Source of the DNA: an uncultured Azospirillum sp.
GTDB taxonomy: Bacteria; Pseudomonadota; Alphaproteobacteria; RF32; CAG-239
Reading direction: 5' to 3'
Length of the DNA stretch: 5,414 bases
NCBI GenBank assembly: GCA_946184595.1
Contig: CAMHFM010000063.1
Span: 1-5,414, forward strand
In this document: one piece after another, positions 1-4,129 of the stretch
Position numbering within the stretch: position 1 is the stretch's first letter
Layout of the letters: each line of letters begins with the position of its first letter
Made by a program: the position numbers and the translations under genes
The notes under the pieces: generated by a model
Seen by the model: the letters and a program-made list of their open reading frames with translations, nothing else
What the model was told of the DNA's origin: nothing
Databases searched by the model: none

Positions 1-102
1 ATGAAGGTTGAAAAGGTTATTGAAGAACCTGCTAAACCTCAGGGCGGTTTTGCTAAAATGAAAGCTTTCGTCCGTAAAGCCGTTGATTGTTGTATAGAGT
101 AG
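1..102 (+). CDS. 3' end of an unrecognised gene (or a 33-residue ORF)
   Basis: The frame is open from the first base of the window and ends at TAG 100-102. The visible 33 residues are lysine-rich and end in VDCCIE. An ATG sits exactly at base 1, so this could be a complete small ORF, but no upstream sequence is available to show a ribosome binding site. The C-terminal part of a longer protein is equally likely. The stop lies 8 nt before the start of the glutaredoxin-like lipoprotein gene, so it is probably the upstream member of the same operon. No domain or family is recognised, and no function is proposed. Confidence 0.45.
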   Translation: MKVEKVIEEPAKPQGGFAKMKAFVRKAVDCCIE

Positions 103-110
103 GCTTAAGA

Positions 111-455
111 ATGAAACATTTAATTTCTGTTTTGGTTTGTTTGGTTTTCTTAAGCGGGTGTGGGCAAAAGACAATGCAACCAATTACTTTTTTTACGCAT
201 GAGGGGTGTCCATATTGTGAGAAGGCTCTGCAATATATTCATTTGAATTATCCGAAATTACCAATGCAGGTTTTAGAAATCGGAAACGAACAGAATATGA
301 TTAAATTTGTGCAATGTGCTCAAAAATTTAAGTTAGATCTGAAAAAATTAGGAACACCTCTGATTTGTATGGGTAAACATTATGTTATGGGGTGGTCTGA
401 AGAAGAGCGAAACCTTTTTAATCAGTATGTTAAATCTTATCTACCGAAAAAGTAA
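111..455 (+). CDS. Glutaredoxin-like (thioredoxin-fold) lipoprotein
   Basis: This is a predicted 114-residue exported lipoprotein with a glutaredoxin/thioredoxin-like fold. The N-terminus MKHLISVLVCLVFLSGC is a classical lipoprotein signal: a short basic start, a hydrophobic core and the lipobox LSGC with the lipidated Cys17. The mature domain has a CPYC redox motif (Cys33-Cys36) after a beta strand (ITFFTHEG). The cis-proline motif TP follows at 82-83 in GTPLI, and then G-KHYVMGW, matching the C-terminal glutaredoxin signature. Length fits a single glutaredoxin domain plus signal peptide. A TTG at 87 in the same frame would spoil the signal peptide and overlap the upstream gene, so ATG 111 is chosen. 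The expected location is the periplasmic face of a membrane, acting in thiol-disulfide exchange; the substrate is unknown. It ends 3 nt before the ArsR-like gene, suggesting translational coupling. The family is confident; the exact role is not known. Confidence 0.85.
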   Translation: MKHLISVLVCLVFLSGCGQKTMQPITFFTHEGCPYCEKALQYIHLNYPKLPMQVLEIGNEQNMIKFVQCAQKFKLDLKKLGTPLICMGKHYVMGWSEEERNLFNQYVKSYLPKK

Positions 456-458
456 ACG

Positions 459-1100
459 ATGGAACAGTTGCCTATACATATTATGCAAAAAGCCGTGAAG
501 GGGATCGGGTATATCGGTCATCCTTCACGGTTACGCATTTTAGAATATTTAGATGTTAACGGTGCCAGTTCTGTCTCGGATATTACCAAATATTTAGGTG
601 AGGAACAGATGATCGTTTCTCAACATTTACGGAAGCTCAGAGAGGCTAATTTGGTAAAAACAAAGCGTCGCGGTATCTTTATATATTATGATATTTGCGA
701 AGAATATCCTGCTAGTATTTTTGTTTGTATCCGTAAATTATTCGGTTATATGACCGATCAATTTTATTTTTTACAAGATAATTATAAAGCCCTTTTGCCT
801 AAGGATTATACGGCAATGGTGGCAAACAGAATTAAATTGTTTGCGAATTTTGATAAAATGAGAATTTTGGAATATCTGATCATTCATGGAAAACAATGTG
901 TCGGAGATATTGCTCAAGGCGTTGATCTGGAACCGCTTAAGGCCACACAAACTTTGAAAAAACTTAAAGATGATGAATTTGTCAGCAGTGAGCGTGACGG
1001 ACGATTTGTTTTTTACAGTATTAATAAAGGTGTTCATTATACCGCGTTGCAATGTATTCATAAACGTTATGGAAAATTAGAAAATAAATCTCAATTTTAA
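459..1100 (+). CDS. Tandem ArsR-like winged-helix transcriptional regulator
   Basis: This 213-residue protein has two recognisable ArsR-family winged-helix domains, at about residues 20-80 and 129-190. They align with each other: HPSRLRILEYL matches NFDKMRILEYL, the recognition-helix region VSQHLRKLREANLV matches ATQTLKKLKDDEFV, and the wing GIFIYYDI matches GRFVFYSI. A helical linker of about 50 residues joins them. The protein is about twice the usual length of an ArsR regulator, so one chain may mimic the normal homodimer. The classic ELCVCDL metal site is not intact: repeat 1 has no cysteine there and repeat 2 keeps only Cys147 (KQCVGDI). Other cysteines are at 80, 90 and 199, so thiol or metal sensing is possible but unproven. 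It starts 3 nt after the lipoprotein stop with no strong ribosome binding site, which is consistent with coupled translation. It is likely a DNA-binding repressor; the target is unknown, with the operon itself as the first candidate. Confidence 0.88.
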   Translation: MEQLPIHIMQKAVKGIGYIGHPSRLRILEYLDVNGASSVSDITKYLGEEQMIVSQHLRKLREANLVKTKRRGIFIYYDICEEYPASIFVCIRKLFGYMTDQFYFLQDNYKALLPKDYTAMVANRIKLFANFDKMRILEYLIIHGKQCVGDIAQGVDLEPLKATQTLKKLKDDEFVSSERDGRFVFYSINKGVHYTALQCIHKRYGKLENKSQF

Positions 1101-1104
1101 AATG

Positions 1105-1131
1105 AAAAAAGCCTCAAATCTGTGAGGCTTT
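1105..1131. terminator. Bidirectional intrinsic terminator between convergent genes
   Basis: A perfect 9-bp stem, AAAGCCTCA 1108-1116 with TGAGGCTTT 1123-1131, encloses a 6-nt loop. Read on the minus strand, the stem is followed by an unbroken run of six T (complement of 1105-1110, partly in the stem), which is the stronger direction and serves the zinc-ribbon gene. On the plus strand only three T follow, so termination of the ArsR-gene transcript may be weaker. The placement exactly between two convergent stop codons supports the call. Confidence 0.8.
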
Positions 1132-1146
1132 ATCATGATTGATTAA

Positions 1147-1278
1147 TCAACTACATTCACTATGATCGCAATGATTGCAGTAAACATAAGTGAGAGACTT
1201 ACCTACTTTTTTGATGTAGGTGTTTGTTGAACCACATTCTGTGCAAGATTTGCGGTTCTTTTTCGCCAAGCGAGGCAT
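1147..1278 (-). CDS. 43-residue CxxC/CxxC zinc-ribbon protein
   Basis: A short minus-strand ORF starts at ATG 1278 and stops at TGA 1149-1147. It encodes a very basic N-terminus (PRLAKKNRK) followed by CTEC (Cys12, Cys15), an 18-residue spacer and CNHC (Cys34, Cys37), with one more Cys at 42. Two CxxC knuckles at this spacing are the hallmark of a small zinc ribbon, as found in several small ribosomal and nucleic-acid-binding proteins. An in-frame ATG at 1293 would add five residues (MLNFT); neither start has a clear Shine-Dalgarno, so the start is uncertain. A terminator with its T-run in the minus direction sits directly downstream, supporting real expression. It is divergent from rsm22. 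I do not recognise the family. A link to ribosomes or nucleic acid is inferred only from the basic tail, the zinc ribbon and the neighbours. Confidence 0.7.
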   Translation of the reverse strand: MPRLAKKNRKSCTECGSTNTYIKKVGKSLTYVYCNHCDHSECS

Positions 1279-1349
1279 TGTGAAATTAAGCATGATAATA
1301 AATTTAATAATGTTATAAAAATTTTAAAACGTCTGCATAGAAACACACA

Positions 1350-1383
1350 TTTAATGTTTTTGCAAGCTTTTTATGATAAAAAG
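1350..1383 (+). promoter_or_regulatory. Possible rsm22 promoter overlapping a 17-bp palindrome
   Basis: CTTTTTAT-G-ATAAAAAG at 1367-1383 is a perfect palindrome with 8-bp arms. Inside it lies TATGAT (1372-1377), a plausible -10 box, with the weak -35 candidate TTTAAT (1350-1355) 16 nt upstream. A smaller palindrome, ACATT-T-AATGT, lies at 1347-1357. The region is the divergent spacer between the zinc-ribbon gene and rsm22 and is very A+T-rich, so chance symmetry is a real possibility. A promoter must exist here for rsm22, but these particular boxes are weakly supported. Confidence 0.3.
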
Positions 1384-1409
1384 TGTAAAAAAATTGAGGA
1401 TTATTTATT

Positions 1410-2366
1410 ATGTTCCCGTCAATCTTACAACAACAGATAGAAAAATTATTAGAGGGCGTAAAACTTTCTGATGTGCCATATCAGAAACTTAGTCAAAAAT
1501 ATCGGGGAGAAAGACAGGTCTCAGCGAGGCTTTTGCAATCGGCACCGGAGGCTATAGCTTATGCCGCAGTTCGAATGCCGGCAACATTCGGTGCCGTTTT
1601 GGAAGCCTTGCAAAAAATTATAGAAGTTTTTGATTTTTCTCCGCAGACAATGCTTGATGTTGGTGCCGGAACCGGAGCGTGTGGTTGGGCAGCTCAAGGG
1701 TTATTTGATTTAAAAAATTTAATTTGTTTAGAGCGTGAATCGGTTATGCGTAATTTAGGCAAAACATTGATGTCAAATAATGAGTATCCTGTTTTATCTC
1801 AGGCGCAGTGGTATGATTTTGATTTGTTGCGGGATGACATTGCGTATAAGGCGAATTTAGTGACGGCTTCTTATATTATTAATGAGCTTCCTGATGTGGA
1901 AAAGGAAAAGGCAATTTTAAAATTATGGCAAGCAACGGAGCAAGTTTTATTGATTGTTGAGCCAGGTACACAGCAAGCTTTTGCGGGTTTATTAAAATTA
2001 AGAGATTTTCTTATTTCTCAGGGGGCACATATCATTGCGCCATGTCCTCATCAAAAGAAATGTTCGCTTGCCAGTGGGGATTGGTGTCATTTTAGTGCCA
2101 GAATCGCGCGCAGTCGGTTGCATCGTCAATTGAAATCAGCAGAAATGGGATATGAAGATGAAAAATATTGTTTTATGGCCTTTTCTCGGCAGCCATTAGC
2201 TCTATCTTATAACAGAGTGCTAAAAGAACCAAAGGTCAGCAAAGCGGAAGTTGTTTGTGAGCTTTGTGATGATAATGGGAAATGTTTGGTTAAAAAAATC
2301 TCGATAAAAGATAAAGCAGATTATAAAAAAGCTAAAAAAATGAGTTGGGGTGATATTTATTGTTGA
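1410..2366 (+). CDS. rsm22: Rsm22/METTL17-family small-subunit assembly methyltransferase-like protein
   Basis: This 318-residue protein belongs to the Rsm22 family (mitochondrial METTL17/Rsm22 and alphaproteobacterial homologues), which acts in small ribosomal subunit assembly. Visible features are the SAM-binding motif I DVGAGTGACGWA (residues 83-94), ASYIINELP (153-161), LIVEPGT (181-187) and the family's Cys region: CPH (Cys212), Cys218 and WCHF (Cys226), followed later by ELC (Cys286). In METTL17 the equivalent four cysteines hold a [4Fe-4S] cluster. The C-terminus, with Y-KKAKKMSWGDIY, is also typical of the family. ATG 1410 is preceded by GAGGA at 1396-1400 with a 9-nt spacer. Whether it methylates rRNA or works as an assembly factor without catalysis is open for the family. 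It appears intact. The promoter of the next gene overlaps its stop codon, so the downstream gene is likely transcribed separately. Confidence 0.9.
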   Translation: MFPSILQQQIEKLLEGVKLSDVPYQKLSQKYRGERQVSARLLQSAPEAIAYAAVRMPATFGAVLEALQKIIEVFDFSPQTMLDVGAGTGACGWAAQGLFDLKNLICLERESVMRNLGKTLMSNNEYPVLSQAQWYDFDLLRDDIAYKANLVTASYIINELPDVEKEKAILKLWQATEQVLLIVEPGTQQAFAGLLKLRDFLISQGAHIIAPCPHQKKCSLASGDWCHFSARIARSRLHRQLKSAEMGYEDEKYCFMAFSRQPLALSYNRVLKEPKVSKAEVVCELCDDNGKCLVKKISIKDKADYKKAKKMSWGDIYC

Positions 2367-2391
2367 TTTTTGCGTCATTTTTGTCTATAAT
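2363..2391 (+). promoter_or_regulatory. Sigma70-type promoter for the 2425-2934 gene
   Basis: TTGATT (2363-2368) and a perfect TATAAT (2386-2391) are separated by 17 nt. This is the best promoter match in the window. The -35 box overlaps the rsm22 stop codon (TGA 2364-2366). Transcription should start near 2398, giving a short A+T-rich leader of about 27 nt without a Shine-Dalgarno. Confidence 0.75.
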
Positions 2392-2424
2392 ACTTTTAAA
2401 GTTTAATTATTAAAAATATTTATT

Positions 2425-2934
2425 ATGAATGGAGATCTTGTATCAGTTGGCTATGTGCTGACGTTGATTTTGATTTTTGCAGGGTGCGTTGCTGCTTATA
2501 AGCAGTACAGGAAGAATGAAAAATTTTCTTTTGAAGATGCGATGTTAGTCGATTTTCAATTGAAGTTTCACACAAGTAAGTACTGGATAGGGGAGTTCAG
2601 GGATGGTGGAGTCATCAAAAATGGCTTTGTTAAGGATCTGCCTCGTGAAGGTTTTGTGCCGCGCCAAGTAATTCGTGTATGGGTAGACCACATGAAAGAC
2701 GGCTTGTGGGAGGTTGAACCAGTTAAGATAGAACTGAGCAACTTTCCTAAAGATGCCGTGATTTTGACCGAAAGGGAAGGAAACTTCTGGCATTGCATCT
2801 TTCCTGACCCCCAAGGATTTGCCCTTGCGGGCACTCTAGAAAATGCCCCATTAAATGCAGAACCTTGTTTAGCCGTGATAACGGAGAAAGTTAAAGACAA
2901 GGGTAACACATTTAAATATGTGGCTGTTGCTTAA
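2425..2934 (+). CDS. Membrane-anchored protein of unknown function
   Basis: I do not recognise this 169-residue protein. Residues 6-25 form one hydrophobic segment (VSVGYVLTLILIFAGCVAAY) followed by a basic stretch with K26, R29, K30 and K33. By the positive-inside rule, the ~140-residue remainder would lie in the cytoplasm. FAGC at 18-21 resembles a lipobox, but there is no positive charge before the hydrophobic segment and Phe at -3 is unusual, so a transmembrane anchor is favoured. The rest is rich in Trp, aromatic and acidic residues with probable beta strands (YWIGEF, VIRVWVDH, LWEVEPVKIEL, FWHCIF, CLAVITE). No catalytic motif is visible. The start ATG 2425 has no Shine-Dalgarno; the leader ends in TATTTATTATG, which is also seen at the rsm22 start. 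The gene has its own promoter and terminator, so it looks monocistronic. It is a real gene, but its function is unknown. Confidence 0.75.
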   Translation: MNGDLVSVGYVLTLILIFAGCVAAYKQYRKNEKFSFEDAMLVDFQLKFHTSKYWIGEFRDGGVIKNGFVKDLPREGFVPRQVIRVWVDHMKDGLWEVEPVKIELSNFPKDAVILTEREGNFWHCIFPDPQGFALAGTLENAPLNAEPCLAVITEKVKDKGNTFKYVAVA

Positions 2935-2938
2935 AAAC

Positions 2939-2967
2939 AAACCTCTCTTCGGAGAGGTTTTTCTTTT
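2939..2967 (+). terminator. Intrinsic terminator with TTCG loop
   Basis: A perfect 9-bp stem, AAACCTCTC (2939-2947) and GAGAGGTTT (2952-2960), is closed by the stable tetraloop TTCG and followed by a T-rich tract TTCTTTT. It lies 4 nt after the stop codon of the unknown membrane protein and insulates it from rplY. Confidence 0.9.
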
Positions 2968-2981
2968 GCTAAAAAAAGGGC

Positions 2982-3009
2982 TTGCAAAAAAAATAAATCG
3001 TTGTATAAC
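2982..3009 (+). promoter_or_regulatory. Predicted rplY promoter
   Basis: TTGCAA (2982-2987) and TATAAC (3004-3009) are spaced by 16 nt, a good sigma70-type match directly after the upstream terminator. Transcription would begin near 3015, producing a leader of about 65 nt that contains the hairpin at 3018-3047. Confidence 0.65.
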
Positions 3010-3017
3010 TTTGCATA

Positions 3018-3047
3018 CTTAACAGGCACCCCTGGAGGTTTGTTAAG
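3018..3047 (+). promoter_or_regulatory. Structured rplY leader (hairpin in 5' UTR)
   Basis: CTTAACA (3018-3024) pairs perfectly with TGTTAAG (3041-3047). Two G-U pairs and a short C/G helix inside can extend the stem around a CCCCTGGAGG apex. It begins almost at the predicted transcription start. The right arm flows into AAGGAG (3045-3050), a decoy-like Shine-Dalgarno without a start codon. The heptamer TTAAGGA is repeated at 3066-3072, where it forms the actual ribosome binding site. E. coli bL25 is known to control its own mRNA; whether this leader does the same is an inference. Confidence 0.45.
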
Positions 3048-3079
3048 GAGTAATAATCAATTTTTTTAAGGATAAAAAA

Positions 3080-3370
3080 ATGGCAGATTTAACATTTGAT
3101 GCAAAATTGCGTGAAAAAGCAGGTAAGGGGGCAGCACGTGCATGTCGTCGTGAGGGCCGTATCCCTGCCGTTATTTATGGTGGAAAAAAAGAACCGGTTA
3201 TGATCAGTTTAGATCCTGTTCAAGTTGAAAAAGCTTTGGATATGGTCGGTTTTTATGACGCTGATATTGAAATCAACGTTGACGGCAAAAAATATAAAGT
3301 TGTTTGCCAAGATGTACAGTTCCATCCAGTTAGTGATGCCCCTTTGCACTTGGACTTCTTACGTAAGTAA
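3080..3370 (+). CDS. rplY: 50S ribosomal protein bL25, short form
   Basis: This is the 5S rRNA-binding protein of the large subunit. The 96 residues contain the bL25 hallmarks: an N-terminal LREKAGKGAARACRREGRIPAVIYG segment (about residues 10-34), a central V-V-DGK-YKVV region and the ending PLHLDFLRK. The length matches the short E. coli type of about 94 residues. Many alphaproteobacteria instead have a ~200-residue Ctc form with an extra C-terminal domain; here the stop falls right after the L25 domain and no remnant of that domain is seen downstream. AAGGA (3068-3072) lies 7 nt before ATG 3080. It has its own promoter and a hairpin leader, and is followed by pth on the same strand. Confidence 0.95.
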   Translation: MADLTFDAKLREKAGKGAARACRREGRIPAVIYGGKKEPVMISLDPVQVEKALDMVGFYDADIEINVDGKKYKVVCQDVQFHPVSDAPLHLDFLRK

Positions 3371-3375
3371 AATTA

Positions 3376-3483
3376 AATAAATACGCAAAAGGGGTTTCAT
3401 ACTTATTCTTTTTTCGCTTATGTACTAATTTGTACACTGCGCTCAAAAATAATGTCGTAGCAAACCCCTTTATCGTATTTATT
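3376..3483. repeat. 108-nt inverted-repeat / long hairpin element between rplY and pth
   Basis: The arms 3376-3397 and 3462-3483 are inverted complements over 22 positions with only two adjacent mismatches (3386/3473 and 3387/3472); the core is AAAGGGGTTT against AAACCCCTTT. The 64-nt interior can fold further: TTTTT-CGC (3410-3417) with GCG (3439-3441) and AAAAA (3445-3449), capped by TGTAC (3421-3425) with GTACA (3432-3436). No T-run follows, so it is not a standard terminator. No clear target-site duplication flanks it. It could be a structured RNA or processing signal in the rplY-pth transcript, or a dispersed palindromic element. The structure is certain; the role is unknown. Confidence 0.8.
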
Positions 3484-3498
3484 ATATATTGAATATAT

Positions 3499-3528
3499 GA
3501 GGGGCGGTAGCCTCTTTTTTTATAGAGG
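3499..3528 (+). promoter_or_regulatory. Possible pth leader switch (competing short hairpins at the RBS)
   Basis: CCTC (3511-3514) can pair upstream with GAGG (3499-3502), giving a terminator-like hairpin followed by seven T (3515-3521). Alternatively CCTCT (3511-3515) can pair downstream with AGAGG (3524-3528), which is the Shine-Dalgarno of pth. The two pairings exclude each other. The stems are only 4-5 bp, so this may be no more than coincidence of G/C-rich bits in an A+T-rich leader. Confidence 0.3.
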
Positions 3529-3535
3529 AATAGGT

Positions 3536-4114
3536 ATGTTTCTGATTGTCGGTTTAGGAAATCCCGGAGCGGAATATCAAGGGACTCGGCATAATGTCGG
3601 ATTTATGGCGGCAGATGCTTTGGCTGAGGCTTATGGTTTTTCTGTTTTTAAATCTAAGTTTGACGGATTGATTGCCGAGGGAACAATCGATGGTGAAAAG
3701 TGTTTTCTTTTAAAGCCTCAGAGTTATATGAATCTTTCCGGTAATTCTGTTTTGAAAGCTGCTGCTTTTTATAAGATTTTACCTGAAAATATAATTGTTA
3801 TCCATGATGATATTGATTTGCAGCCCTCTCAGATAAAAGCCAAACTCGGTGGAGGTGCCGGTGGTCATAATGGGTTAAAATCTATTGATTCACATATCGG
3901 GCAAAATTATAATCGTATTCGCCTTGGCGTCGGTCATCCTCAGGGAAGCGGTGAGGAGGTTGTCAATCATGTGCTTTCTCGTTTTTCTAAAACGGATGCC
4001 GAATTATTGCAAAATCATATTGATTTGATTGTAAAAGATATTCCGGTGCTTTTGAAGAAAGGTATCGCAGCTTTCTCCAACCAAATTGCGTTAGATAATA
4101 AAAAAGCCTCTTAA
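3536..4114 (+). CDS. pth: Peptidyl-tRNA hydrolase
   Basis: The enzyme cleaves the ester bond of peptidyl-tRNAs released from stalled ribosomes, recycling the tRNA in the cytoplasm. The 192 residues carry the family signatures: FLIVGLGNPG at the N-terminus with Asn9, the catalytic His19 in GTRHNVGF, MNLSG with Asn66, HDDID with Asp91, and GGGAGGHNGLKS with Asn112. These correspond to E. coli Asn10, His20, Asn68, Asp93 and Asn114. The length is normal. ATG 3536 is chosen because the AGAGGA ribosome binding site at 3524-3529 sits 6 nt upstream and the protein then begins exactly at the conserved MFLIVGLGNPG; an upstream start at 3497 would add 13 unconserved residues. It lies downstream of rplY, probably partly cotranscribed, and its stop codon lies within the terminator shared with the ychF-like gene. 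It appears intact. Confidence 0.97.
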   Translation: MFLIVGLGNPGAEYQGTRHNVGFMAADALAEAYGFSVFKSKFDGLIAEGTIDGEKCFLLKPQSYMNLSGNSVLKAAAFYKILPENIIVIHDDIDLQPSQIKAKLGGGAGGHNGLKSIDSHIGQNYNRIRLGVGHPQGSGEEVVNHVLSRFSKTDAELLQNHIDLIVKDIPVLLKKGIAAFSNQIALDNKKAS

Positions 4115-4128
4115 ACAGAGGCTTTTTT
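4100..4128. terminator. Bidirectional intrinsic terminator between pth and ychF
   Basis: A perfect 12-bp stem, AAAAAAGCCTCT (4100-4111) and AGAGGCTTTTTT (4117-4128), encloses the 5-nt loop TAAAC. The six T/six A at its ends give a U-tract in both directions. It contains the pth stop codon and touches the ychF stop (4130-4132), so it serves both convergent genes. Confidence 0.93.
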
Positions 4129-4129
4129 A

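Noticed and set aside
87..110. Upstream TTG start for the glutaredoxin-like gene
   Set aside because: It would place eight extra residues before an otherwise ideal lipoprotein signal peptide and overlap the preceding gene.
771..1061. Minus-strand 96-residue ORF
   Set aside because: It lies entirely within the double-ArsR gene, has no family features and is an antisense shadow.
1139..1150. Palindrome TTGATTAATCAA at the zinc-ribbon gene stop
   Set aside because: It is a 12-bp A+T-rich palindrome without a U-tract or promoter context; the real terminator is adjacent at 1105-1131, so chance is the simplest explanation.
2545..2909. Two overlapping minus-strand ORFs of 89 and 113 residues
   Set aside because: Both are antisense to the membrane-anchored protein gene, which has a promoter and a terminator on the plus strand; no motifs or signals support the minus-strand frames.
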